DNA from: Neisseria montereyensis
Lineage (GTDB): Bacteria; Pseudomonadota; Gammaproteobacteria; Burkholderiales; Neisseriaceae
DNA: 45,113 nucleotides
Reading direction: 5' to 3'
Assembly: GCF_024834045.1 (NCBI RefSeq)
Contig: NZ_JANUXW010000013.1
Coordinates: 1-45,113 of the forward strand
Shown here: one piece after another, positions 8,167-16,376 of the stretch
How the letters are laid out: each line of letters begins with the position of its first letter
Numbering within the stretch: the first letter of the stretch is position 1
Notes under the pieces: model-generated
Databases searched by the model: none
What the model was told of the DNA's origin: nothing
Seen by the model: the letters and a program-made list of their open reading frames with translations, nothing else
Position numbers and translations under genes: made by a program

Positions 8167-8844
8167 ATGCAATACACCATCACCCCCATCGGCACCGTAC
8201 ATTCCCCTTATACACAAAAATTCGGCGTCGCCCGTCAGCCCGGCTTAGTGCCCGCCGCCGAAGTTTGTATCGAACTCGATAAACGATTCACTGCCGACAG
8301 CGTGCGCGGCTTAGACAGCTTCGATTATGTATGGATTAGTTTTATTTTTCACGATGTTTTAGACGAAGGCTGGTCGTTATTGGTACGGCCGCCGCGTTTG
8401 GGCGGCAAACAGAAAATGGGCGTTTTTGCCACCCGTAGCCCGCACCGCCCCAACCATATCGGCTTGTCGCTGCTCAAACTGGAACGCATCGAAACCGATA
8501 AAACCGTGCGTCTGTACTGCAGCGGTGCCGATTTATTGGATGCCACCCCCGTTATCGACATCAAACCCTATATTCCTTTTGTGGAAGCCAAGCCCGATGC
8601 CGCCGGCGGTTTCGCCACTGCCAAGCCGGAAGAATTATCCGTTAGCTGGCAGGCTGCCGTAGGAGCGGAACATTTATCGGAATCAGAGCGCAATCTGATT
8701 AGCCAAAGCATCGCCCAAGACCCGCGCCCCGCCTATCAGGATATTCCCGAACGCATCTATATAATGAATATCGCCGGATATGAAGTGAAATTTCAGATTC
8801 AAAACGGCACCGCATCGGTGCTTTCCGTTTTACCAAGCCCCTGA
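8167..8844 (+). CDS. trmO: tRNA (N6-threonylcarbamoyladenosine37-N6)-methyltransferase
   Basis: This 225-residue protein is of the TrmO (YaeB/UPF0066) family. Motifs are TPIGTVHSPY at the N-terminus, LDSFDYVWISFIFH (about 49-62), and the SAM-site segment GVFATRSPHRPNHIGLSLLKL (about 87-107) with its SPHRPN core, followed by DLLDATPVIDIKPYIPF. It methylates t6A37 to m6t6A in some threonine tRNAs. The ATG follows directly on a DUS (GACGGCCT then ATG), leaving no proper Shine-Dalgarno. With tsaC at 285 the window carries the early and late steps of this tRNA modification. Confidence 0.93.
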   Translation: MQYTITPIGTVHSPYTQKFGVARQPGLVPAAEVCIELDKRFTADSVRGLDSFDYVWISFIFHDVLDEGWSLLVRPPRLGGKQKMGVFATRSPHRPNHIGLSLLKLERIETDKTVRLYCSGADLLDATPVIDIKPYIPFVEAKPDAAGGFATAKPEELSVSWQAAVGAEHLSESERNLISQSIAQDPRPAYQDIPERIYIMNIAGYEVKFQIQNGTASVLSVLPSP

Positions 8845-9057
8845 ATATTCACTAAATCTTTTTATAAAAATTCAATGGCTTGTTTAAACAATAAAAAATA
8901 TTTTTCCGCTTAACCAAAGCAAGCACCAAAACGCTAAAACAACAAACTGCTGAATGGCTTTCAGACGGCCTTTATGCTTTATAAAAGCGGCCAAATCTTT
9001 CAGACGGCCTCAACGATTCCTGTTAAAATCACGCGAGTTTTTAAATAATTAAATTAT

Positions 9058-10932
9058 ATGAACATATTTTACGAAGAATCCGGCCAGTTCAAAGTGGCCG
9101 CCGTCGTTCAAAAAAACGATACCAACTACCAAGCCGACACCATGCACGGCAAGCGCACCAAAGTGAAAGCGGCCAATGTATTCGTCGAATTCGACACATC
9201 AGCGGAAGATTTTCTCACTAAAGCCCAAAGCGAAGCTGCTGAAATCGACACCGATTTACTCTGGGAAGTGTGCAGCGACACGGAATTCACTGCCGAAGCC
9301 ATTGCCGAAGAATATTTCGGCCACACCCCGACCAAAATCGAATTGGCGGCCACTTTAATCGCCCTGTATTCCGCCCCCGTTTATTTCTATAAAAAAGGCA
9401 AGGGCGTATTCAAAGCCGCGCCCGAAGAAACCCTCAAACAGGCACTGGCCGCTATCGAACGCAAAAAACAGCAGGAAGCGCAAATTGAAAGCTGGGCGGC
9501 GCGTTTGCAACAGGGTGAGATGCCGTCTGAAATTGCCGCCGATTTGAAAACCATCCTACACGCGCCCGACAAACAGGCACTCACCTACAAAGCCTTTACC
9601 AAAGCGGCGGATGCCATGAAATCGACACCGCTGGCATTGGCCATGCAAACCGGCGCGGTTCAATCGATTCCCCAATATCTTCACGACGGTTTTGAAGTGA
9701 AACACTTTCCGCAAGGCACCGGCTTTCCCCATATCGACATACCCGCCTACGCACCGCTGCCGCAAGCCGACGTACAGGCATTTTCTATCGACGACGACAG
9801 CACCACCGAAGTCGACGACGCCCTGAGCGTTACCGACTTGGGCAACGGCAGCAAACGCATCGGCATCCATATTGCCGCACCGTCGCTCGCGGTTACCCCC
9901 GGCAGCGATATTGAAAAAATCATTATGGCACGCCTGAGCACCGTCTATTTCCCCGGCGGCAAAATCACCATGCTGCCGAAAAACTGGATTACCGGATTCA
10001 GCCTTGATGCCGGCGCACACCGCCCCGCCGTCAGCATCTATTTTGATGTCGACAGCGAATTCAATATCAGCGAACCCACCCACAAAATCGAAGCCGTTTA
10101 TATTAGCGAAAACCTGCGTATTCAAGCCATCGAGCCGCATTTCAATGCCCAAACCGGGCTGGATGCCGAAGGCCGCGCCATGTTCAACCACCATCAAGAT
10201 TTAATCTGGCTGCACCAATTCGCCATCGCCCGCCAAAAAGCACGCGGCAAATACGATCCCGAACGGCTGCCGCAATACGATTACAGCATAGAACTCAACG
10301 AAGACGGCAGCGTTGCCGTGGCCCGCCGCGAACGCGGTTCGCCTATCGATACTTTAGTGAGCGAAATGATGATTCTCGCCAACAGCACTTGGGCGGAAAT
10401 GCTTGATGAAAACGACCTGCCCGGCCTGTTCCGCGTACAACCCGGCAACAGCAAAGTGCGCATGAGTACCCAATCCGAACCGCATAGCGGCATGGGCGTT
10501 CAGCATTATGGCTGGTTTACCTCACCATTACGCCGCGCCGCCGACTACATCAATCAAAAACAACTCATCAGCCTGATTGATGAAAATGCCGAGCCTTTGT
10601 TTCACAACAACGATGCCGAGCTTTTCAGCGCACTGCGCGATTTTGATACCACCTATACCGCCTATGCCGATTTCCAACGCCAAATGGAAAGCTACTGGAG
10701 CTTGGTGTATATCCGGCAGGAAAACCTCAAAGAACTGAGCGCCACCCTGTTGAAAGAAGATTTAGTGCGTATCAACGGACTGCCGCTGGTCGTACGCGCC
10801 ACCGGTATCCCTTTTGACGCGCTGCCGAAATCCCAATTACTGCTGTCGGTGACCGAAGTGGACGCCGATAAACAATTTATCGCATTAAACTACTTGAAAG
10901 CCGTCGCACCGTCGGCTTTGCCAGTCAATTAA
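9058..10932 (+). CDS. RNB-domain 3'-5' exoribonuclease (RNase II/R family)
   Basis: This 624-residue protein has a central RNB catalytic domain. The metal-binding motif FSIDDDSTTEVDDALSV lies at about 242-258 with the expected acidic residues, and PLRRAADYINQKQL is the conserved RNB C-terminal motif. The N-terminal 200 residues lack an obvious cold-shock pair, and the C-terminal S1-like part is short, so this matches the beta-proteobacterial RNB hydrolase type rather than textbook RNase II or RNase R. It should degrade single-stranded RNA from the 3' end. No clear Shine-Dalgarno precedes the ATG. The upstream gap 8845-9057 holds two DUS copies in the same orientation. Confidence 0.88.
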   Translation: MNIFYEESGQFKVAAVVQKNDTNYQADTMHGKRTKVKAANVFVEFDTSAEDFLTKAQSEAAEIDTDLLWEVCSDTEFTAEAIAEEYFGHTPTKIELAATLIALYSAPVYFYKKGKGVFKAAPEETLKQALAAIERKKQQEAQIESWAARLQQGEMPSEIAADLKTILHAPDKQALTYKAFTKAADAMKSTPLALAMQTGAVQSIPQYLHDGFEVKHFPQGTGFPHIDIPAYAPLPQADVQAFSIDDDSTTEVDDALSVTDLGNGSKRIGIHIAAPSLAVTPGSDIEKIIMARLSTVYFPGGKITMLPKNWITGFSLDAGAHRPAVSIYFDVDSEFNISEPTHKIEAVYISENLRIQAIEPHFNAQTGLDAEGRAMFNHHQDLIWLHQFAIARQKARGKYDPERLPQYDYSIELNEDGSVAVARRERGSPIDTLVSEMMILANSTWAEMLDENDLPGLFRVQPGNSKVRMSTQSEPHSGMGVQHYGWFTSPLRRAADYINQKQLISLIDENAEPLFHNNDAELFSALRDFDTTYTAYADFQRQMESYWSLVYIRQENLKELSATLLKEDLVRINGLPLVVRATGIPFDALPKSQLLLSVTEVDADKQFIALNYLKAVAPSALPVN

Positions 10933-10958
10933 TCGGGCGGTAATACCACAAATAAAGC

Positions 10959-10984
10959 AGCCGTCTGAAAGGTTTCAGACGGCT
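10959..10984 (+). terminator. Inverted DUS terminator after the RNB gene
   Basis: AGCCGTCTGAAA and its reverse complement are separated by two bases and followed by TTATTTAATTTTT, 26 nt after the stop codon. Confidence 0.75.
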
Positions 10985-11155
10985 TTATTTAATTTTTCAC
11001 ACTAAATAGATACCTTTGTAAAAACCATGTAGGTTGAATATGTAGGAGCAGATTGTATATGCGCCCGTTTGTATAGGTTTGAACGTGCTTGATATTGGGT
11101 TATGGTCGGAATCGGAATGAGGTTGTTTTGATTCGCGTTACTGCTGTGTCGACGC

Positions 11156-11176
11156 GGGCGGATATATAATCCGCCC
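11156..11176. repeat. GC-rich hairpin in a repeat-like intergenic segment
   Basis: GGGCGGAT and ATCCGCCC form a perfect 8-bp stem around ATATA. It sits inside about 170 bp (11020-11190) whose composition differs from the surrounding AT-rich spacers and resembles the short dispersed extragenic repeats of neisserial genomes. It lies directly 3' of the first orphan antitoxin gene, where a toxin gene would be expected. The repeat status is inferred from composition, since there is no second copy in the window. Confidence 0.4.
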
Positions 11177-11201
11177 CTACGGACGGTAGCAAAAACCAAA
11201 A

Positions 11202-11438
11202 CTATAACAACTTCCTTATAACATCATCTTTATCCAATAAACGTTTGATAATATATTCGTCATCAAGATTTAGCCCATCCAATAAATCATAAATCAATGC
11301 TTTTCTGGCACTTAAAAATTGCAAATATTTCTCATTTGGCTTATCACGCTTACGTTCTCTAAAAATCTCATTCACCAAGCCTTGTTGGCTTTGTCCTAAA
11401 ATTTCGATGGCAACTTCATAATCAAATGGTTCTAACAT
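11202..11438 (-). CDS. Orphan epsilon-type antitoxin, paralogue 1
   Basis: This 78-residue acidic protein starts MLEPFDYEVAIEILGQSQQ and ends DDEYIIKRLLDKDDVIRKLL. It is closely similar to its neighbour at 11472 and to the antitoxin at 38246 that precedes a zeta toxin, so it is assigned to the same neisserial epsilon antitoxin family, which neutralises UDP-sugar kinases by blocking the nucleotide site. GGAG precedes the ATG by seven bases, as in the other copies. No toxin follows: the TAG stop runs into a GC-rich hairpin. The central region carries RERKRDKPN where the other copies have more acidic residues. It may act as immunity against an incoming zeta toxin or be a remnant. Confidence 0.75.
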   Translation of the reverse strand: MLEPFDYEVAIEILGQSQQGLVNEIFRERKRDKPNEKYLQFLSARKALIYDLLDGLNLDDEYIIKRLLDKDDVIRKLL

Positions 11439-11471
11439 GACGACACTCCTATTTATTGTTCAGTATTAAAG

Positions 11472-11708
11472 TTATAACAACTTCCTTATCACATCATCTT
11501 TATCCAATAAACGTTTGATAATATATTCATCTTTAGGGTGTAAATCATCCAAAAAATCATAAATCAATGCTTTTCTGGCAATTAAAAATTGCAAATATTT
11601 CTCGTTTGGCTCATCTTTTTCAGATTCTTTAAAAATTTCATTCACCAGGTCTTGTTGGCTTTGTCCTAAAATTTCAATGGCAACTTCATAATCAAACGGT
11701 TTCAACAT
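11472..11708 (-). CDS. Orphan epsilon-type antitoxin, paralogue 2
   Basis: This 78-residue paralogue begins MLKPFDYEVAIEILGQSQQ, with the DEYIIKRLLDKDDVIRKLL tail shared with its tandem neighbour 33 nt downstream. It has a good Shine-Dalgarno (GGGAG, seven bases). At the same positions as the intact pair at 38246 it ends in a TAA and lacks the ATGA overlap that starts the zeta toxin there. It is probably the first gene of a two-gene transcript. The open frames and conserved start signals suggest both copies are still expressed. Function is inferred from similarity inside the window. Confidence 0.75.
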   Translation of the reverse strand: MLKPFDYEVAIEILGQSQQDLVNEIFKESEKDEPNEKYLQFLIARKALIYDFLDDLHPKDEYIIKRLLDKDDVIRKLL

Positions 11709-11740
11709 AACAGCACTCCCATAGAAGATAAATATGCTTT

Positions 11741-11754
11741 TATATTTAAATATA
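11741..11754. promoter_or_regulatory. AT palindrome upstream of the orphan antitoxin pair
   Basis: TATATTTAAATATA is a perfect 14-bp palindrome 33 nt upstream of the start at 11708, in the likely promoter. Autoregulation would be typical of an antitoxin locus but cannot be shown from sequence. The remaining 11755-11938 stretch has no gene. Confidence 0.3.
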
Positions 11755-11938
11755 GATACTATTTTTTGTCTATAAAAATAAGAAAATAGACATGATCGGC
11801 AGAAAAACGGTATGCCATGAATATTTTATCTGTATCGGCCAATCGGTTTTATGTATGATTTTGCCGTATATGAAACAAAATAAAGGGAACGGTTTGAAAT
11901 ACCGTTCCCTTTATCTTTAATCCGTCATAAAGCAAAAA

Positions 11939-12232
11939 TCAGCGTTTTTTCTGACGGGTATTTTTACTGCCTTTCGGCTTTTTATCGGCAGCCGCCAAAC
12001 GTGCCGCCACATAATCCACCATCAAATCTTTTTTCTCCCAAAAAAACTTCTGCATCTTTTCCAGCGAATAGATTTTTCTCACCATTGCAGGCAAGCCGTT
12101 ATGCACGATTGCCGCCACTTCGCGGTTTAGCGGTTCGCTATCCATCGCCGTTTTCAAATCGGTATTGCGGCCGTCGAGAAATTCCTGAAGCTGTTTTTTT
12201 ACCCCGCCGTGTATTTCAAATTGTTTAATCAT
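11939..12232 (-). CDS. Conserved-looking small basic protein of unknown function
   Basis: I do not recognise this 97-residue protein. It is soluble, with no signal peptide or membrane segment, and probably helical, ending in a strongly basic tail (KKPKGSKNTRQKKR). The start is well supported by AAAGGAAAACAAA before the ATG. It is flanked by an orphan antitoxin locus and by the divergent hemJ-like gene 125 nt away. The basic tail could indicate RNA or DNA binding, but this is a guess. Confidence 0.6.
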   Translation of the reverse strand: MIKQFEIHGGVKKQLQEFLDGRNTDLKTAMDSEPLNREVAAIVHNGLPAMVRKIYSLEKMQKFFWEKKDLMVDYVAARLAAADKKPKGSKNTRQKKR

Positions 12233-12357
12233 TTTGTTTTCCTTTCCGTAAAATGCGGATGTATTTTAGCAAAAAAGCCGCCGCTGCCTACAAATCTTAA
12301 CCGTCGGGCGTTATTTAACGCTACAATATGTCTGTTATTTTCCAAAGGCCGTCTGAA

Positions 12358-12780
12358 ATGTATTTATGGTTCAAACTGCTGCATATATTTTTTATTATCT
12401 CGTGGTTTGCCGGCCTGTTTTACCTGCCGCGTATTTATGTGAATCTGGCACAGGTCGAAGCGGGCAACCGCAGCGAATACCAACGTTTGCTCGGTATGTC
12501 GGAACGGCTGTTTAAATTTATGACCCCGTTAGGCATCGCCGCCGTGCTCACCGGTTTTATTATTCCGTTTATTAACGGCTGGTGGGGTATGGGCTGGGTG
12601 CATACTAAAGTTACCTTAGGCGTAATACTGCTGGCCTATCATTTTTACTGCTACCGCATATTGTTGGATTTTCAAGAAGACCGAAACCGCTATTCGCACA
12701 AATGGTTTCGTGTTTTTAACGAAATCCCCGTGCTGATTATGATTGCCGCACTTTATCTTGTTGTCTTCAAACCCTTCTAA
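12358..12780 (+). CDS. hemJ: HemJ-like membrane protein (UPF0093)
   Basis: This integral membrane protein of 140 residues has about four hydrophobic segments. It begins MYLWFKLLHIFFIISWFAG with LFYLPRIYVN next, the conserved start of the HemJ/UPF0093 family with its His. WVHTKVTLGVILLAYH supplies the conserved Lys, and it ends IAALYLVVFKPF. HemJ oxidises protoporphyrinogen IX to protoporphyrin IX in bacteria lacking HemG or HemY. The start is taken at 12358, which gives the family's usual length and directly abuts a DUS; an ATG 30 bases upstream is in frame. The CYTH gene follows after 17 nt. Confidence 0.85.
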   Translation: MYLWFKLLHIFFIISWFAGLFYLPRIYVNLAQVEAGNRSEYQRLLGMSERLFKFMTPLGIAAVLTGFIIPFINGWWGMGWVHTKVTLGVILLAYHFYCYRILLDFQEDRNRYSHKWFRVFNEIPVLIMIAALYLVVFKPF

Positions 12781-12797
12781 AAAGGCCGTCTGAATCC

Positions 12798-13274
12798 ATG
12801 ACCATCGAAATCGAACGCCGCTTCCTATTAAAAAACGACAACTGGCGCACCGAAGCCGGTACGCCTGAAAAAATGTTGCAAGGCTATTTGAGTGTGGAAA
12901 AAGAAGCCACTATACGCGTGCGTATCATCGGCAATAAGGCATGGCTCACCCTGAAAGGTTATATTTCCGACGTTACCCGCAGCGAATTCGAATATGAAAT
13001 TCCGCTACAACATGCCGAGCAAATCATGCAAACCATGTGCCGCTTCAAACTGGAAAAACACCGCTATAAAATCAACCATCAAGGCTTTATTTTCGAGATT
13101 GACGAATATTTCGGCGAAAACGCCCCGTTAATCGTGGCCGAATTGGAATTAGACAACGAACAGGCCGAATTTCCCCAACCCGATTGGTTAGGGCGGGAAA
13201 TCACTTCAGACGGCCGTTTCACCAATGCCTATTTAAGCAAACATCCGTATGCTACTTGGGAAAATCTAGAATAA
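12798..13274 (+). CDS. CYTH-domain triphosphatase family protein
   Basis: This 158-residue protein begins MTIEIERRFLL, the ExExR/K signature of the CYTH (CyaB/thiamine triphosphatase) fold. Further tunnel residues are in TIRVRIIGNKAWLTLKG, EFEYEIP, and IFEIDEYFGENAPLIVAELEL. The family hydrolyses inorganic or organic triphosphates with divalent metal. This short neisserial type is most like inorganic triphosphatases, but the substrate cannot be read from the sequence. It is 17 nt downstream of hemJ, with a DUS in the gap, and probably co-transcribed. Another DUS core lies in its coding region (about 13206). Confidence 0.85.
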   Translation: MTIEIERRFLLKNDNWRTEAGTPEKMLQGYLSVEKEATIRVRIIGNKAWLTLKGYISDVTRSEFEYEIPLQHAEQIMQTMCRFKLEKHRYKINHQGFIFEIDEYFGENAPLIVAELELDNEQAEFPQPDWLGREITSDGRFTNAYLSKHPYATWENLE

Positions 13275-13305
13275 GCCGCTTTTTGAACGTGCATCGGAAC
13301 CCGCT

Positions 13306-13923
13306 TCAATACCTATCCAATGCACCGTTTTTCACAATCGCGCCAACTTCTCTAAGCAACACCAATAAATAATCACCGCTATTGTCATAGCAACTATGAT
13401 GATGGGCATAAACCTGAATCTGTTTATCCGGCCATTGGCGGGCGGCCAGCCAGCTTGCGCGCGGCATATGAAAGCCCGAACTCACCAATATCACGCTGCG
13501 GTCGCCTTGCAATAAGGGTGTGCTGTATACGATATTTTTAAAGGTGTCGTCCGCTTCCGTTTCTTGCTGAATAGCTGAATCGGGCACGCCCATTTTTTCC
13601 GCCATCGCCTGCATGGTTTTCGAGCCGTGTCGGAAATCGCGGTTAATGCCGCCGCTCATCACCAGCTTTCTCACTTTTCCCGCCCGCCAAAGCTCAACGG
13701 CAGCGCCGACTCTGGCCGATAAACACGGGTTCGGTTTGCCATTCATATAAACTCGGGTACTCAACACCAACGCGCTATCCGCCGTTTGCATCATATCCGG
13801 CGTTTGTTTACTAATAACGGCATCCTGATAGCCCACCCAAGATACCGCCGCCAGCAATAAGATAAAAGACAATGCCACACATATAAATATGACTTTTTTA
13901 ATGTTCAATAAAATTCGATTCAT
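13306..13923 (-). CDS. YdcF/SanA-type DUF218 membrane-anchored protein
   Basis: This 205-residue protein has one N-terminal transmembrane segment (about 11-31) and then a DUF218 domain. Its motifs are ALVLSTRVYMNGKPNPCLSARV, KLVMSGGINRD, ETEADDTFKNI and VILVSSGFHMPRASWLA. The family includes E. coli SanA and ElyC, which act in envelope integrity and peptidoglycan-lipid carrier homeostasis. The domain should sit in the periplasm. It converges with the CYTH gene. Confidence 0.8.
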   Translation of the reverse strand: MNRILLNIKKVIFICVALSFILLLAAVSWVGYQDAVISKQTPDMMQTADSALVLSTRVYMNGKPNPCLSARVGAAVELWRAGKVRKLVMSGGINRDFRHGSKTMQAMAEKMGVPDSAIQQETEADDTFKNIVYSTPLLQGDRSVILVSSGFHMPRASWLAARQWPDKQIQVYAHHHSCYDNSGDYLLVLLREVGAIVKNGALDRY

Positions 13924-14161
13924 TCAGTTTAGAAAAATATATAGCGTAAGCGTTTGTATATTGCTGGTAAAAGTATGGCAGCTCCTTCTTTTGCTTGGCC
14001 GCTATGTCCATAAAGATTATTTAAATGGTTTTATATAGTGACATATATCAAGGGAAAACCTTTTATTTTTAAAATCGTTAATATATAATTTTAATAAGAA
14101 TTCGGGCATAACCTTTTTTATTAATTAGGTTTTTTTAGAAACTTTTTAGGGAAAAATTATA

Positions 14162-14755
14162 ATGAAAGTTAAAATATTAGCTTCGTTAATTTGCGCTTCT
14201 GCCTTTTTAGCAGGCTGCGATCAAATTTCAAGTATCAGCGGTGGCGACAAAGAAGCGCCCAAACAGGAGCAAACGGCAGTACCTCCTTCTTCAGGTGAAA
14301 ATTTAATCCGCTCGGAAGAAACCGTTCCGCAAGTTTCTCAAAAAGCAACCGTGGCTATGCCTGAAACAACACCGATTCAAACCCAAGAATACGGCGATGG
14401 GAATATGGTGCATTTAACCAAAGCCCGTGTGGTTGGTCAGATTCTGACAGTCGAATTTTTATTCGTACCAAAGCGTAAACCTGATGGTAGCTATCGGTAT
14501 GTAAGCTACGAGACCAAACTAGACAATGTAAGCTATATTGATGATGCCGCAGCGCAAAAGGTAAGTTTATTACAAGATGAAGCCGGTGTTTACATGGCTT
14601 CCCCATTAGCTTCAAATAAAACTGAAATTCGTATCTATGAGAACGGCCCTATTAAAATGACTTTGAAGTTTCCGGCACCTCCTCCCAGTACTCCCAGCAT
14701 CAGCATTGATTTACCCCAAATCGGTTCGTTTGACGCTATACCTGTCAGCCGATAA
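14162..14755 (+). CDS. Predicted lipoprotein, function unknown
   Basis: A signal peptide ends in the lipobox FLAGC, with Cys at residue 19, so the protein should be lipidated. A 55-residue low-complexity linker rich in Pro, Ser, Thr and Glu follows, then a domain of about 120 residues with LTKARVVGQILTVEFLFVPKR, NVSYIDDAAAQKVSLLQDEAGVYMASP and a KFPAPPP to LPQIGSFDAIPVSR end. This resembles a beta-sandwich exported domain found in several proteobacterial lipoproteins, with no assigned role. It is followed 82 nt later by an OmpA-like lipoprotein. The Shine-Dalgarno is weak. Confidence 0.75.
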   Translation: MKVKILASLICASAFLAGCDQISSISGGDKEAPKQEQTAVPPSSGENLIRSEETVPQVSQKATVAMPETTPIQTQEYGDGNMVHLTKARVVGQILTVEFLFVPKRKPDGSYRYVSYETKLDNVSYIDDAAAQKVSLLQDEAGVYMASPLASNKTEIRIYENGPIKMTLKFPAPPPSTPSISIDLPQIGSFDAIPVSR

Positions 14756-14837
14756 TAAACATTATGATATTAAGCTGTTTGAAAGATTCAAGCAGCTTTT
14801 TACTTAAATCAATTGTTTCTACAACGGAAGTAAGAAT

Positions 14838-15587
14838 ATGATGAATCTGAAAACCGTATCCGGCATTTTAATACCGATGTTTCTGTTATCTGCCTGCAGC
14901 CCCCAAGAAATAACGGAATCGGAATCTTCGCAAGAAATACCGACTAATGCAGAAATATCAACTGATGCAGAAATGCCGACTAATCCAAGCATATCAATGG
15001 ATGAAGATATGCCGACCGATGCAGAAATAAGAGCGGCAGAACGGGCACCTTTACCCAGTAAACTTTCTGCCCGAGCCAGCAAGCTTAGCGGCAATGTAGT
15101 GAATATGAATGCAAACCAAGACGGAATGAATGGTGGTAATAATGGTTTGAATTCAGGCGGCTCCCAGCTTCATGGCAACGTTACCGGAATTTCTACCAAA
15201 GAAACCGAAAAAGGCGTGGAAGTGAATATGTCGTCCGACGTATTATTTGATTTTGATAAAGCCGATTTAAAACCCGATGCAACTGCCGTATTGCAACAAG
15301 CTGCCGCCATTATCAACGAGCAGGGCACAGGCAAAATTACCATTACAGGCCATACGGATAGCAAAGGCGAGGAAGATTATAATATCAAACTCTCTGTTGC
15401 AAGGGCCCAATCTGTTAAAGACTGGTTGGCAAAAAACGGCGTAACAAAAGACATGGAAGTTGAAGGCAAAGGCGAAAGCCTCCCCATCGCAGACAATGAA
15501 AATGCCGATGGCAGCGACAACCCCGAAGGCCGCGCCCAAAACCGCCGTGTAGAAATCGTTATTGCAAAACAACAACCTACTCAATAA
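14838..15587 (+). CDS. OmpA-family peptidoglycan-binding lipoprotein
   Basis: This is a 249-residue lipoprotein with lipobox LLSAC (Cys20). Residues 25-60 are imperfect short repeats (variants of PTxAEIST/MPTDAEI), probably a flexible spacer. The C-terminal half is an OmpA domain: VLFDFDKADLKP, ITITGHTDSKGEEDYNIKLSVARAQSVKDWL and GRAQNRRVEIVI, including the Asp and Arg that bind diaminopimelate. It should tether the outer membrane to peptidoglycan. Two adjacent ATGs (14838, 14841) are possible starts after GGAAGTAAG. It probably shares a transcript with the lipoprotein before it. Confidence 0.88.
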   Translation: MMNLKTVSGILIPMFLLSACSPQEITESESSQEIPTNAEISTDAEMPTNPSISMDEDMPTDAEIRAAERAPLPSKLSARASKLSGNVVNMNANQDGMNGGNNGLNSGGSQLHGNVTGISTKETEKGVEVNMSSDVLFDFDKADLKPDATAVLQQAAAIINEQGTGKITITGHTDSKGEEDYNIKLSVARAQSVKDWLAKNGVTKDMEVEGKGESLPIADNENADGSDNPEGRAQNRRVEIVIAKQQPTQ

Positions 15588-15729
15588 AAATACCCAGTTG
15601 ATGCCTCGGCAAAATAGCATTCAATCTGCTGATGCCTTGGCATCAAATCTTTTTAAATGATGGGTTTAGTCAATCAGAACCTTATCATGCAACATACTTG
15701 ATAAAGAAACAAAAGCCTCAAATATCTTT

Positions 15730-16356
15730 TTATTTACCCGGATATTGATATATCCATTCCACATCGGCATGGGTAAAGGCTTCGGGAAACAGGTATTCAC
15801 CACCAAAAACGGCAATATCCAAATACTGCCATTGCGGATTGAAATCCGGATTTTGTTGATGTACCGCATCGAAAACCAACAATGTGCAATAAAAAGGCTC
15901 TTCGGAACGCTTGGTCATCACAAAAGCCTTGCCAACCATATTTTCGGCACTTTTGGCACTTTGCGCCCGTTGGTATCGGCTTAAAAATTTGGGGCGCGCA
16001 ATGGCAATGGCATCGGCTTTGTCTGCCGTCGTAAACTCACTTAACGGCGTTAACAGTACCTGATTCGGATGTTTGGGATCATCATCGGTGGTTGCGTGGG
16101 CAATGATAATATGCGGTTGGGTTTGAACCACCATACCAATATGCGAATAGCGGCTATGACTCACCCTTTTGATAAATTGGCTATCCGCCGAACGGCCGCT
16201 TCGAAAAATCCAATCACCGGTTTGCAATAATTCAGCCGGCGGAAGCACAATAGCCGTACGTTGATTATCTTCCGACTTATCAAAATAAATAATGAAAATA
16301 AATAAAAAACATAATGGAATGAACAAAAAAGATGGCTTTAACTTAACATCAGCCAT
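15730..16356 (-). CDS. YiiX-type permuted papain-fold amidohydrolase
   Basis: This membrane-anchored protein of 208 residues has one N-terminal hydrophobic segment and then a permuted NlpC/P60 domain. LQTGDWIFRSG leads to the catalytic His in RYSHIGMVV, and the Cys is in EEPFYCTLLVFDAV. Members cleave amide or ester bonds in lipids or peptidoglycan-related substrates; the substrate here is unknown. The start at 16356 has GGAAAAAG upstream and begins 20 nt after the stop of the preceding gene. An ATG at 16395 would overlap that gene by 19 nt. Confidence 0.8.
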   Translation of the reverse strand: MADVKLKPSFLFIPLCFLFIFIIYFDKSEDNQRTAIVLPPAELLQTGDWIFRSGRSADSQFIKRVSHSRYSHIGMVVQTQPHIIIAHATTDDDPKHPNQVLLTPLSEFTTADKADAIAIARPKFLSRYQRAQSAKSAENMVGKAFVMTKRSEEPFYCTLLVFDAVHQQNPDFNPQWQYLDIAVFGGEYLFPEAFTHADVEWIYQYPGK

Positions 16357-16376
16357 CTTTTTCCGAATATGTTTTT

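Noticed and set aside
9556-10197. Long minus-strand open frame inside the RNB exonuclease gene
   Set aside because: It is a shadow frame with Gly/Phe/Asp-biased composition, no start signal, fully overlapped by a well-supported gene.
11002-11199. Open frame of 65 codons on the minus strand in the repeat-like segment
   Set aside because: It crosses the GC-rich hairpin at 11156-11176, has no ribosome-binding site and looks like translated repeat DNA.
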